Assembly: GCA_002314325.1 (NCBI GenBank)
Contig: DCFC01000035.1
Span: 169,459-233,458 of the forward strand
Length of the DNA: 64,000 nt
From: Megamonas hypermegale
GTDB lineage: Bacteria; Bacillota; Negativicutes; Selenomonadales; Selenomonadaceae
Reading direction: 5' to 3'
Part shown: positions 15,674 to 24,202 of the stretch, one piece after another
Position numbering within the stretch: position 1 is the first letter of the stretch
How the letters are laid out: each line of letters opens with the position of its first letter
The notes under the pieces: model-generated
Databases searched by the model: none
What the model saw: only the letters and a program-made list of their open reading frames with translations
Told to the model about the DNA's origin: nothing
Made by a program: the position numbers and the translations under genes

Positions 15674-18409
15674 ATGAAACGAATAGAAAAGGTTTATGAG
15701 TATCTACAGGATTTTGCAGCCAAAAACAATGCCGTACAGGACGCTTCAGCCGGTTTGACAGCTACGGAAATCGCCGATAATCTCGGTTTCCTGCGCAGCA
15801 ATGTGAGCCGAGAGCTGAACAGACTGTACCGCATGGGAAAAATCGTCAAGATTTCCGGTCGGCCGGTGCTGTATAATGTCGCGGCAACAGCCGGCAATGC
15901 CGAACCGATATCAGATAAAATAAATATGCAAACGGAGGAAAAATCGGCGTTCAGTGATTTAATCGGGGCGGACGACAGCCTTAAGACACAGGTCGAACAG
16001 GCCAAAGCCGCCATCATCTATCCGCCGAACGGACTGCACACGCTGATTGTCGGTCAGACAGGCGTGGGAAAAACACTCCTGGCGCATATGATGTTTGAAT
16101 ACGGCAAGGAAGCAGGACGATTTTCTGCCAACGCACCGTTCGTCACCTTCAACTGCGCCGATTACTACAGCAATCCGCAACTTTTAATCTCCCATATTTT
16201 CGGTCATATAAAAGGTGCATTCACGGGAGCAGATAAAGCTGTACCGGGTCTTATCGAAACGGCAGACGAGGGAATTTTATTTTTAGACGAAATTCACCGC
16301 CTGCCGCCGGAAGGTCAGGAAATGATTTTCTATTTTATGGATACAGGTACGTTCAACCGTCTGGGCGAAACGAAACGGGAACGCACGGCCAATGTCCTGA
16401 TTATCGGCGCAACGACGGAAAATCCTGATTCCGTACTCACGAAAACATTCAAGCGCCGCATACCGAACATCATCTCCATTCCGCCGCTTGCCGAACGGCC
16501 GCTCAAGGAAAAACTGGAAATAATGACAGTGCTGTTCACGGAAGAAGCGCGCAGCATCAAACGGCCGGTAAAAATATCCTCCGATGCCGTAAAGGCGATT
16601 GTCGGCAGTATCGGCACCGGCAACGTCGGTCAGTTGAAATCCAATATCCGCCTACTGTGTGCACAGGCATTTTTAAACGGCATACGCACAGACGGTCATA
16701 TCGAGATAACGTATCAAATGCTGCCGCCGAAAATAAAATCGGGCATACTGTCCATGAGCCGGGCCAGAGAAGATACGGCGCTCATCAGCCGCTACATTGA
16801 AAAAGATTTGTACGTGACGCCGACCAATCGCGGCAAACTGCCGAAAGAGGATGAGGACGAACCGTTCAATCTGTACCAGATGGTAGAAAACAAAGTCAAT
16901 ATGCTTAAACGGGAAGGCATTGCGGAAGATTTAATCCAGCAGATTGTCGTTGCCGATGTAAATATGTACGTAAAATCATTTTACAACCAAAATGATGACG
17001 TATCTTTATCCGTATATGACCGCCTGCTCAAGATAATCGACATTGACATGGTGAATTTCGCTCAGCAGGTTGTGGATTTAGTGGAGCGATACATGAAGCT
17101 CGTTTCGTATGAACGCTTTTTATATGCGTTCGGTCTGCATTTAAGCTCCATGTTCAACCGTCTAAAGGATGAACAGCCCATTCACAATGTGCTGGAAGGA
17201 ACGGTCGATATGAATTCGGTCGAGTTTAAACTGGCAACGAAAATAAAATTGATGATAGAAGAAAAATACGATATTTCCGTGTCAAAATCGGAAACGGAAT
17301 ATTTTGCCATGCTGCTTCAATCGCTAAAACAGGAGGACAAATCGCAGCGAGTCGTAATCGCCGTAGCCATGCACGGAGAATACACGGCAAGTTCAATGGT
17401 CAACGTCGCGCGCAAACTGTACAGTGCCAACAAAACGACGCTTCTGGCCTTCGATATGCCGCTGGAATGCCGCCCGGACGATATGCTCAACAAAATTGTC
17501 GACCAGCTGCAAAACACCGACTGCCGCGAAGGCGTGCTCCTGCTTGCCGACATGGGCTCGCTGTGCAGTTTCGGACCGATACTGGAAGAGCGGCTCGGCG
17601 TACCGGTCAAAACACTCGGCATGGTTACGACACCGTTTGTACTGGAAGCCATGCGCAAAGTAGATATCGCCGGCATCAGCTTATCGGCAGTGTACGACTC
17701 GCTCAAAACTTTCACGGGATACGGATACACGAGCATGGTCGACAGTCAGAACGAAACGAAAGAAAAAGCCATTGTAACGATTTGCAGCACGGGCAAAGGA
17801 ACAGCGGAAAAATTGCAGAACATTGTTATCGACATTCTCGTCGATGCTTCAATGAACCATATAAAAGTAATTCCGATAGGGCTCATTGATATGCACGAAA
17901 AACTGACACAGATAGAGCGCAAATACCATATCATGGCCATAATCGGCGTGAAAAATCCGCATATCGACGCTCCGTTCATACCGATTGAGCAGATTATCAG
18001 CGGCGAGGGCGATATTATCCTGCGGGAAATAATCGGCGCCGACATACCGATGAAAAAGACGGAAAAAAACGTTGTTCTGCGCCGGTTTTGCGAAGACGGG
18101 CTGCAGGATATGCTGTTGTACTTAAATCCAAGCAAAATCGTCGGCACTCTGCTGAAATTTATCGACACACTGGAAGAGGAGCTGAAAATAAAATGGGACA
18201 ATCCGCATAAGCTCCGCCTTGTAATTCATATCGGGTGCGCACTGGAACGCATGGTAACGCACAGCGGTCTGACGTACGACGAAAACAGTACAGGCGAAAT
18301 TGATACAGAAAAATTTAATATGGTAAAAAAAGCGGCGGAAATATTCACCACTACATTTCAACTGAAGCTGACTGACGATGAATTATGCTACATTTTGAAA
18401 ATGTTTTAA
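15674..18409 (+). CDS. levR: LevR-type sigma-54-dependent activator with PTS regulatory domains
   Basis: A 911-residue transcriptional activator of the LevR family. Order: N-terminal winged helix (SNVSRELNRLYRMGKIVK, about 42-59), AAA+ domain with Walker A GQTGVGKT, the sigma-54 contact loop GAFTGA and Walker B FLDEIHRLP, then a PRD, an EIIA-Man-like domain (VVIAVAMHGEYTASSM, the His being a phosphorylation site), an EIIB-like segment and a second C-terminal PRD (VIHIGCALERM). PTS phosphorylation of these domains tells it whether sugar is present. The sigma-54 promoter and the mannose-family PTS operon lie directly downstream and are the evident target. Confidence 0.95.
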   Translation: MKRIEKVYEYLQDFAAKNNAVQDASAGLTATEIADNLGFLRSNVSRELNRLYRMGKIVKISGRPVLYNVAATAGNAEPISDKINMQTEEKSAFSDLIGADDSLKTQVEQAKAAIIYPPNGLHTLIVGQTGVGKTLLAHMMFEYGKEAGRFSANAPFVTFNCADYYSNPQLLISHIFGHIKGAFTGADKAVPGLIETADEGILFLDEIHRLPPEGQEMIFYFMDTGTFNRLGETKRERTANVLIIGATTENPDSVLTKTFKRRIPNIISIPPLAERPLKEKLEIMTVLFTEEARSIKRPVKISSDAVKAIVGSIGTGNVGQLKSNIRLLCAQAFLNGIRTDGHIEITYQMLPPKIKSGILSMSRAREDTALISRYIEKDLYVTPTNRGKLPKEDEDEPFNLYQMVENKVNMLKREGIAEDLIQQIVVADVNMYVKSFYNQNDDVSLSVYDRLLKIIDIDMVNFAQQVVDLVERYMKLVSYERFLYAFGLHLSSMFNRLKDEQPIHNVLEGTVDMNSVEFKLATKIKLMIEEKYDISVSKSETEYFAMLLQSLKQEDKSQRVVIAVAMHGEYTASSMVNVARKLYSANKTTLLAFDMPLECRPDDMLNKIVDQLQNTDCREGVLLLADMGSLCSFGPILEERLGVPVKTLGMVTTPFVLEAMRKVDIAGISLSAVYDSLKTFTGYGYTSMVDSQNETKEKAIVTICSTGKGTAEKLQNIVIDILVDASMNHIKVIPIGLIDMHEKLTQIERKYHIMAIIGVKNPHIDAPFIPIEQIISGEGDIILREIIGADIPMKKTEKNVVLRRFCEDGLQDMLLYLNPSKIVGTLLKFIDTLEEELKIKWDNPHKLRLVIHIGCALERMVTHSGLTYDENSTGEIDTEKFNMVKKAAEIFTTTFQLKLTDDELCYILKMF

Positions 18410-18424
18410 CGAAATTATAAAAAA

Positions 18425-18600
18425 TAGTGTGTTTTTTTTCGTAGCATATTTTCTTTTTTTACAGAACAAATAGTCTGTGTTGACACACAAAACACATTTT
18501 GTGTTAATTTTATGTCGACACAGATTATTTTTTTATCATAAGCGTGTCGTTTTTTAGTGTGTTATTTTCCATAAGCATAAAATCGGAACGAAAAAGCCTT
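18425..18600 (+). promoter_or_regulatory. Upstream activator region with repeated TGTGTTGACACA-like sites
   Basis: Between levR and the PTS operon lies an AT-rich stretch with several related dyads: CTGTGTTGACACACAAAACA, ACACATTTTGTGTT and TGTCGACACAGA, plus GTGTGTT and GTGTGTTA half-sites. They sit 60-180 bp upstream of the -24/-12 promoter, the usual place for LevR-type activator binding. Confidence 0.65.
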
Positions 18601-18632
18601 AAAATAAAGAATTTTATTTTGACACAGAAAGT

Positions 18633-18648
18633 TGGCACGCGATTTGCA
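18633..18648 (+). promoter_or_regulatory. Sigma-54 (-24/-12) promoter of the PTS operon
   Basis: TTGGCACGCGATTTGCA matches the TGGCAC-N5-TTGCA consensus, with the invariant GG and GC dinucleotides 10 bases apart. It lies about 45 bp before the IIA start codon. Confidence 0.93.
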
Positions 18649-18692
18649 TATAATATAAAGCAGGAGATGTTCTTATAAAGGAGGTTATATAT

Positions 18693-19136
18693 ATGTTAGG
18701 TATTATAGTAGGTACACACGGTCATTTGGCCGAAGAACTGGTGAACACCTGCGCCATGATTTGCGGCCAGCCGGATAATTTAAAGACGGTGACACTCGTT
18801 CCAGGTGAAGGACCGGATGATTTAATAGCCAAATACAACGAAGCCATTAAAGAAATGGATACGACAAACGGCGTAATCATTTTAAACGATTTATTCGGCG
18901 GCAGCCCTTACAATGCAGCATGCCGCATCGCCATCAACGATGAAAACTGCGGTATCGTTACGGGCGTAAGTCTGCCGATGCTCGTTGAAGTGATTAACTA
19001 CCGTTTATGCAACGGCGAAAACGCCAATGTTAAAGATGCTATGGAAAAAGCTGTCGAAGCCAGCACTGCCGGCGCGCAGATGTTCCATAAGAGCCAGGTT
19101 GAAGAAAGTACAGATGATGAAGGAGACGATTTATAA
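18693..19136 (+). CDS. PTS mannose-family EIIA component
   Basis: A 147-residue cytoplasmic IIA-Man protein. The phosphorylated His is in IIVGTHGHLAEEL (residue 9 region). The segment ILNDLFGGSPYNAA is the other family signature. It passes phosphate from HPr to IIB. The reading frame ends at the IIB start codon (shared ATG/TGA overlap), so the two are translationally coupled. In many operons IIA and IIB are fused; here they are separate. Confidence 0.95.
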   Translation: MLGIIVGTHGHLAEELVNTCAMICGQPDNLKTVTLVPGEGPDDLIAKYNEAIKEMDTTNGVIILNDLFGGSPYNAACRIAINDENCGIVTGVSLPMLVEVINYRLCNGENANVKDAMEKAVEASTAGAQMFHKSQVEESTDDEGDDL

Positions 19137-19612
19137 TGAAAATTGTATTAGCAAGAATTGACGACCGTTTAATTCATGGTCAGGTAGCCACTGTCTGGGC
19201 CAAAGTTACAGGCTGTCAGCGTATTATCGTATGCGACGACGATGTAGCGGCAGATACTATCCGCGCTACGCTTTTGAAACAGGTAGCTCCTCCGGGCATC
19301 AAATCGAGCGTTGTCAATGTGGATAAAGCCATCCGCGTTTACAACAATCCGAAATACGCTGAAGACAAATGCCTATTGCTGTTCACCAATCCGACAAGCG
19401 TGCTCCGTATGGTAGAAGGCGGCGTTGACATTAAATCCGTCAATGTCGGCGGCATGAGCTTTAAAGAAGGCAAACGCCAGATAACAAACGCCGTATCCGT
19501 TGATGATACCGATGTAGCCGCATTCAAAAAACTGAGCGAAAAAGGCATTGAAATCGAATTTAGAAAAGTTGATACGGATAAGCGCGTAAACTTAATGGAA
19601 TTGCTCAAATAA
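19136..19612 (+). CDS. PTS mannose/fructose/sorbose-family EIIB component
   Basis: A 158-residue IIB protein. ARIDDRLIHGQVATVWAK at residues 5-22 holds the phosphorylated His of this family. The C-terminal part contains the typical VNVGGMSFKEGKRQIT segment. It takes phosphate from IIA and passes it to sugar during import through IIC-IID. The sugar cannot be deduced from sequence; LevR-linked members handle mannose, fructose or sorbose-type hexoses. Confidence 0.95.
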   Translation: MKIVLARIDDRLIHGQVATVWAKVTGCQRIIVCDDDVAADTIRATLLKQVAPPGIKSSVVNVDKAIRVYNNPKYAEDKCLLLFTNPTSVLRMVEGGVDIKSVNVGGMSFKEGKRQITNAVSVDDTDVAAFKKLSEKGIEIEFRKVDTDKRVNLMELLK

Positions 19613-19617
19613 TTAAA

Positions 19618-19662
19618 TAGAAGATTGACAGCTGTTTTTTGGCAGCTGTTAATCTTTGTCTA
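19618..19662 (+). promoter_or_regulatory. Intercistronic stem-loop between IIB and IIC
   Basis: AGATTGACAGCTG and CAGCTGTTAATCT form a long stem around TTTTTTGG, but only a short T-tract follows. It lies in the 66-bp gap between IIB and IIC. A partial terminator or an mRNA processing/stability site is likely, letting IIA-IIB and IIC-IID be made in different amounts. Confidence 0.6.
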
Positions 19663-19678
19663 AGAGGAGGTTTTACTT

Positions 19679-20494
19679 ATGGAACTTAGTGGTGTACAAC
19701 TTATAGCTATTTTTATCGTTTCGGCAATCGCCGGCATGGGAAGCGTTCTGGACGAATTTCAGACGCACCGTCCGCTCATTGCTTGTACATTGGTAGGCGC
19801 AATTTTAGGTGATATAACAACAGGTATTATAATCGGCGGTACATTGGAAATGATTGCACTGGGCTGGATGAATATCGGCGCGGCTATGGCGCCGGATGCT
19901 GCTCTTGCTTCCGTTATTTCCACCATTCTCGTTATTGCAGGTCATCAAAGTATCGGTGCCGGCATTGCTATTGCCATGCCGCTTGCTGCAGCAGGTCAGG
20001 TGCTCACAATCATCTGCCGTACAATTACAGTGTTCTTCCAGCATAAAGCCGACGGCTTTGCACAGGAAGGCAATCTTCGCGGTATCGATATCTGTCATTT
20101 AGGTGCGTTGTGTTTGCAGGCACTTCGCGTGGCTATTCCTTCCCTTCTCGTTGCTATGTACATCGGCACGGATGCCGTTCAGGGCTTACTTGATGCCATC
20201 CCGGCCGTAGTTACAGGTGGTCTCCAGGTTGCAGGCGGCTTCATCGTTGTAGTAGGTTATGCTATGGTTATCAACATGATGGGCGCAAACTACCTCATGC
20301 CGTTCTTCTTCCTCGGTTTCGTTACGGCAGCATTCACTGACTTCAACCTCGTTGCATTCGGTGTAATCGGTCTTGTATGCGCAATCGTATACATTCAGCT
20401 CAATCCGAAATATCATCAGACAGCAGCAGCACCGGCGGCAGCTTCAGCAGGAGCCAGCAATGCAGATGATGACCTTGACGATGAATTAGACTAA
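19679..20494 (+). CDS. PTS mannose-family EIIC membrane component
   Basis: A 271-residue membrane protein of the IIC-Man family with many hydrophobic helices; it begins MELSGVQLIAIFIVSAIAGM and has the family segment GGTLEMIALGWMNIGAAMAP. The C-terminus is a low-complexity Ala/Asp tail (AAAPAAASAGASNADDD). With IID it forms the sugar channel. AGGAGG precedes the start. Confidence 0.95.
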   Translation: MELSGVQLIAIFIVSAIAGMGSVLDEFQTHRPLIACTLVGAILGDITTGIIIGGTLEMIALGWMNIGAAMAPDAALASVISTILVIAGHQSIGAGIAIAMPLAAAGQVLTIICRTITVFFQHKADGFAQEGNLRGIDICHLGALCLQALRVAIPSLLVAMYIGTDAVQGLLDAIPAVVTGGLQVAGGFIVVVGYAMVINMMGANYLMPFFFLGFVTAAFTDFNLVAFGVIGLVCAIVYIQLNPKYHQTAAAPAAASAGASNADDDLDDELD

Positions 20495-20510
20495 GAGGAG
20501 GTAGGAAACT

Positions 20511-21326
20511 ATGAAAAAATTAACTTCAGGCGATTTATTCTGGACTTTTGTCCGTTCCAATTTTCTGCAGGGTTCATGGAACATGGAACGTATGCAGGCG
20601 CTCGGCTTCTGCTTCGGCATGATACCTATCATTAAAAAATTATATGAAGGCGATGAACGCAAAGCTGCGCTCAAAAGACACCTTGAATTCTACAATACGC
20701 AGCCGTTCGTAACAGCTCCGATTATCGGCGTTGTTGCCGCAATGGAAGAACAGAAAGCCAACGGTAAAGACATTCAAGACGGTGTTATCAACGGTATCAA
20801 AGTCGGCATGATGGGTCCTCTCGCCGGTGTCGGCGACCCGATTTTCTGGGGCACACTCCGTCCTATCTGCGCAGCGCTCGGCGCTTCGCTTGCCATGGGC
20901 GGCAGCCTGTTCGGTCCTGTTTTATTCTTCGTACTGTTTAATGTTGTCCGCCTGCTCGTTCGCTGGTACGGCATTAAATACGGTTATACAAAAGGTACGG
21001 GCATCGTATCCGATGTTGCCGGCAACACGCTCCAAAAACTGACGGAAGGCGCATCCATTCTCGGTCTGTTCGTCATGGGGGCTCTCGTAAACAAATGGAC
21101 AACGGTCAACATTCCGCTCGTCATTTCAGAAGTAACAATGCAAGACGGCACTGTCGTAACGACGACTGTTCAGTCCATTTTAGACCAGTTAATGCCAGGT
21201 CTTGTTCCGCTGCTTCTCACATTTGCCTGCATGAAGCTCATGAAGAAAAAAGTCAATGCCATCTGGATTATCTTCGGTTTATTCGCTATCGGCATTCTCG
21301 GCTTCTGGCTCGGCATTTTGAAATAA
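20511..21326 (+). CDS. PTS mannose-family EIID membrane component
   Basis: A 271-residue IID protein. The N-terminal SGDLFWTFVRSNFLQGSWN and central GPLAGVGDPIFWGTLRPI are strong IID-Man signatures. One or two C-terminal hydrophobic helices anchor it. It is the last gene of the sigma-54 operon and is followed by a strong terminator. Confidence 0.96.
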   Translation: MKKLTSGDLFWTFVRSNFLQGSWNMERMQALGFCFGMIPIIKKLYEGDERKAALKRHLEFYNTQPFVTAPIIGVVAAMEEQKANGKDIQDGVINGIKVGMMGPLAGVGDPIFWGTLRPICAALGASLAMGGSLFGPVLFFVLFNVVRLLVRWYGIKYGYTKGTGIVSDVAGNTLQKLTEGASILGLFVMGALVNKWTTVNIPLVISEVTMQDGTVVTTTVQSILDQLMPGLVPLLLTFACMKLMKKKVNAIWIIFGLFAIGILGFWLGILK

Positions 21327-21361
21327 GACATCCTTAATCCCTAAACCCTAATAAAAATAAA

Positions 21362-21412
21362 AGACTGTAACAGATGATTTAGATGATTTCATCCGTTACA
21401 GTCTCTTTTTTT
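21362..21412. terminator. Terminator shared by the PTS operon and mqnA
   Basis: AGACTGTAACAGATGA pairs with TCATCCGTTACAGTCT with one mismatch, followed by a run of seven T on plus; the A-rich left side may serve the minus-strand gene too. Confidence 0.88.
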
Positions 21413-22232
21413 AGGCAAAAATATTTATCTGCGGCATTTTTTCGATTAAATGCAGTTCGTAAGCATACTGATAAAACAGCGATAAAGCCTGTATCTGCTC
21501 GCTGTCGAGCTTCCATTTGATTACGTGCATATATTCGTACAGCTGTTCATGCGTAAACGGTTTATCGGCCGTCAGTTTCGTAATGGCATCATCAATATGG
21601 GCAAAGCCGTTTTTAAATCCGTCCGTTATGAACTGCTGAATTTTTGCCGTATCATCATGATGATTTTGCGCAAAATCGCGTCTCACCACCCATACGGCAT
21701 ACACCATGCACAGACCGGTCAGTTTTTTCCACTCTCTGCCCAAATCGTAATAATAAAAGCCCTCTTGCTGATGATGTTTCAAATAAAGCGCATCATCGCC
21801 GATAAACAGCGCGGCGCAGGCATCTGTACCGGAAAAAACATCATGCGGCGACAACGCTTTGATTTCATATTCCGGCTGTATATGATACGACTTATTCATG
21901 ATGATTTTCAGCAGGCGGTGCGAGGTGGCCGATTGCGCCGTGAGCAGAATTTTTTCTTTGTAAAGATTTTCAATCGGCTTTTTGCTTACGAGAATAATAC
22001 TCTGCACATCACCATCAGCCATGATGCTAACATTCGGCAGAATAAAGAATTTCTCAAAATTCTGGGCATAAATAATGGAGGAAACGGGGCTTACGTTTAA
22101 CTCGCCACGCAGAATGGCATCGTTCAATTTTGCCGGAACATCGCGGACAATGGCAAAATCGTGCTGCGTTTTCTGCGAGAATGTATAGGTAAGCGGCAGA
22201 CAGTTTAAATAATTTATATGACCAATACGCAT
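21411..22232 (-). CDS. mqnA: MqnA-family protein (chorismate dehydratase, futalosine menaquinone pathway)
   Basis: A 273-residue protein beginning MRIGHINYLNCLPLTYTF, a clear MqnA/DUF178 N-terminus ('inYLNt.Pl'), with the segments LNVSPVSSIIYAQN and TSHRLLKIIM in the right order. The periplasmic-binding-protein fold is used as an enzyme that removes water from chorismate. No other futalosine-pathway gene lies in the window, so the menaquinone role rests on the family alone; a diverged substrate-binding role is possible. Confidence 0.8.
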   Translation of the reverse strand: MRIGHINYLNCLPLTYTFSQKTQHDFAIVRDVPAKLNDAILRGELNVSPVSSIIYAQNFEKFFILPNVSIMADGDVQSIILVSKKPIENLYKEKILLTAQSATSHRLLKIIMNKSYHIQPEYEIKALSPHDVFSGTDACAALFIGDDALYLKHHQQEGFYYYDLGREWKKLTGLCMVYAVWVVRRDFAQNHHDDTAKIQQFITDGFKNGFAHIDDAITKLTADKPFTHEQLYEYMHVIKWKLDSEQIQALSLFYQYAYELHLIEKMPQINIFA

Positions 22233-22260
22233 AATAATATCCTTTCATTTTATAATCTAT

Positions 22261-22378
22261 TGTGCCAGTAAAAATCGAGCCAATACCAGCAGTATAATAT
22301 TTTATATTTGTTCGATGCTGTCATTTAACCTCACTGAATACAAATTATTATACTGCTTTAGAATATCAATTAGCACAA
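22261..22378 (-). repeat. Dispersed hairpin repeat, copy B
   Basis: TGTGC ... GCACA ends enclose a central hairpin: AGCAGTATAATATTTTATATT and AATACAAATTATTATACTGCT with a 27-nt loop containing TTTAACCTCAC. Orientation is opposite to copies D and E. It lies between mqnA and dhaL. Confidence 0.88.
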
Positions 22379-22521
22379 CAGACACAATATAATAAAAATC
22401 ATAAATTTATTATAGACTTTTGCATTTGAAAAGACAAATGTATTAATATTTTTTATCGCTGTTTTGCAGTTTCGGCAAAATACATAAGAAAACGTTGTTT
22501 TGTTTTAATAATTTTTGATGT

Positions 22522-22550
22522 TTGACTATACACAGTATTGATAATATATG
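22522..22550 (+). promoter_or_regulatory. Probable promoter of dhaL
   Basis: TTGACT (22522-22527), a 17-bp spacer and TATATG (22545-22550), about 90 bp before the dhaL start. The -10 is weak. Confidence 0.5.
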
Positions 22551-22637
22551 ATAGAATAAATCTGTATGTGTAGATTAATTAAGGCTGTTTTATCAATAGC
22601 TTTAATTTATAGAAAATTTTCGGGAGGATTTTTTTGT

Positions 22638-23261
22638 ATGACAAGAATAAAAGATACTGTAGAACATATTGCAAAAGCCATAATCTCACAAAAGGATTAT
22701 TTAAATATGTTGGATAAAGCTATTGGTGACGGTGACCATGGAAATAACATGGCTATCGGTTTTACGGCAGCTTTGGAAAATATTGAAAACATGAACGACG
22801 ACGGCAATCCTGCCAAAGTCTTAAAAGCTATAGGAACGGCTTTTTCCGAAAACGTGGGCGGAGCGGCAGGTCCGTTATACGCAGCGGCATTCAACCGTGC
22901 TGCCAAAGCCTGCGATGAAAATACATCGTTTACCGTCGACTCCGTAATCAAAGTTTTAGGTGAAGCGATTGAAGCGATAAAAAAACGCGGCCGCGTTAAA
23001 CCGGGCGAAAAAACCATGCTCGATGTACTCGTACCGGTTCATGAAGTATTCGTAAAAGGCAAAGAAAAAGATATGACGTTGTTTCAGTGCCTCGGCGAAG
23101 CATCAAGAGCAGCCAAAGAAGGTGCGGATTATACACGTACCATCTCAGCCAGCAAAGGACGCGCAAGCTATCTCGGCATCCGCAGCATCGGCCATCAGGA
23201 CCCGGGCGCAACGTCATCGCTCATCATGGTCAGAGAACTGTACAACTTTTTTCAGCGTTGA
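22638..23261 (+). CDS. dhaL: DhaL-like dihydroxyacetone kinase ADP-binding subunit, orphan
   Basis: A 207-residue all-helical DhaL-type protein. The magnesium/ADP motif DKAIGDGDHGNNMA (residues 24-37) is intact, with NVGGAAGPLYAAAF and HQDPGATSSLIMV as further signatures. In the known system DhaL passes phosphate from DhaM or ATP to dihydroxyacetone bound to DhaK. Neither dhaK nor dhaM is adjacent. GGGAGGATT supports the ATG at 22638, although the frame opens earlier. The gene sits between repeat copies B and C. Confidence 0.88.
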   Translation: MTRIKDTVEHIAKAIISQKDYLNMLDKAIGDGDHGNNMAIGFTAALENIENMNDDGNPAKVLKAIGTAFSENVGGAAGPLYAAAFNRAAKACDENTSFTVDSVIKVLGEAIEAIKKRGRVKPGEKTMLDVLVPVHEVFVKGKEKDMTLFQCLGEASRAAKEGADYTRTISASKGRASYLGIRSIGHQDPGATSSLIMVRELYNFFQR

Positions 23262-23282
23262 TACAAAGCGCATCGTGCAGAA

Positions 23283-23318
23283 GTGTCTACTATAAAATCT
23301 TAGTAGGCACTTTTATTT
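23283..23318 (+). terminator. Terminator after dhaL
   Basis: GTGTCTACTA / TAGTAGGCAC with an 8-nt loop and a T-rich tail (TTTTATTTTTTT). Confidence 0.88.
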
Positions 23319-23328
23319 TTTTATCTGC

Positions 23329-23447
23329 TGTGCTAATAAAATAGCGAGCTTATAGCCAGCAGGATAATAATTTATATTTGTTCAATGTTGTCACTTAACC
23401 TCACTAAATATAAATTATTATCCTGCTTCAGAAAATCAACCGGCATA
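23329..23447 (-). repeat. Dispersed hairpin repeat, copy C
   Basis: Same design and orientation as copy B. Its arms are AGCAGGATAATAATTTATATT and AATATAAATTATTATCCTGCT: both arms carry a matched change (G on one side, C on the other) relative to the other copies, so pairing is preserved. Confidence 0.88.
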
Positions 23448-23493
23448 GCCAATATTTTCTCCAAAAATTACAAATAAAAAAATTATCAGATTA

Positions 23494-23522
23494 TTGCAAT
23501 CAGCCTAAATATATGCTATAAT
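23494..23522 (+). promoter_or_regulatory. Strong promoter of the candidate large RNA
   Basis: TTGCAA (23494-23499), exactly 17 bp, then TATAAT (23517-23522). No protein-coding gene of normal size follows before the terminator at 24.12 kb. Confidence 0.75.
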
Positions 23523-23528
23523 AAAAAT

Positions 23529-24165
23529 GCAAAGGGAAAATGCACAAAGGTTGCTACAAGAATGATTTCCAGGGAGAATGAGCAATGAATATTGTACAGA
23601 GGAACCCGAAACAAATTATTCTTCAGCACATTCGAAAGGATGTGGCAGATTATAGAAAAAGTTACAGAAAGCCTTAGTGTGAACTGTACTTAGGTATGTC
23701 AAGCTGTTGAAGAAAGCAAGCCTGCAGGAAAAGGCATAGATTGGAAACATAGTAAGACAGTGAGCATTAATAGCAACACCAAATTTTCATTCTTATGCGC
23801 ATTAGTAAAAAGTAACGTTACAAAATTAAATTCTGTGGTAACAGAGAAACATCAAATATGGTTTGGATATATGTCTTGTATCTGAAAAATAACGATGTTT
23901 AAATGTATGATATATATTCGGATGAATATATATTAGGTATTTGAAGTTAGTTGGAGATTTTTAGATTTAAATTTATTCTAAGATATCTTATATTGAAACT
24001 GGATGCATATTGCACACGTTAGCTGACTGAAGAATACAGCAAGGACTTCTAACTTAAGGGAAGAAATTGCAACAAAAAAACTGAATAAAGAGGGATTCGA
24101 TTGTATACACAGTATACTAAATAAAAAGCGATTAGCATGAAGATATGTTAATCGCTTTTTATTTT
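23529..24165 (+). ncRNA. Candidate large structured non-coding RNA, about 630 nt
   Basis: This interval starts at a strong promoter, ends at a good terminator and has no convincing gene; the longest usable frame is 30 codons at 23585. Several local helices are visible: CACATTC-GAAA-GGATGTG (23627-23644, a GNRA tetraloop), TTCTGT-GGTA-ACAGAG (23831-23846), TATATATTC-GGAT-GAATATATA (23911-23932) and the nested GTTAGCTG ... CAGC ... TAAC (24018-24053). The size is that of the OLE, ROOL and GOLLD classes, but I cannot match it to any of them by eye. RNase P, tmRNA and 6S hallmarks were looked for and not found. It is inferred to be an RNA gene; a decayed protein gene is the alternative. Confidence 0.55.
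24122..24165. terminator. Terminator ending the candidate RNA, also downstream of ftsW/rodA
   Basis: AAAAGCGATTA and TAATCGCTTTT with a 13-nt loop, A-run on the left and T-run on the right. Confidence 0.9.
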
Positions 24166-24202
24166 GCAAAAAAATCCTGCCCATTGCGAGCAGGAAAGAA
24201 AT

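Noticed and set aside
23585-23677. A 30-codon ORF (MNIVQRNPKQ...) inside the candidate RNA
   Set aside because: A GGGAGAATGAGC lies before it, but it overlaps the GNRA hairpin and matches no family; kept only as part of the RNA candidate.
23529-24165. RNase P RNA, tmRNA or 6S RNA
   Set aside because: No GAGGAAAGTCC-type core, no tRNA-like ends with encoded tag, and no long 6S-type bulged rod could be found.
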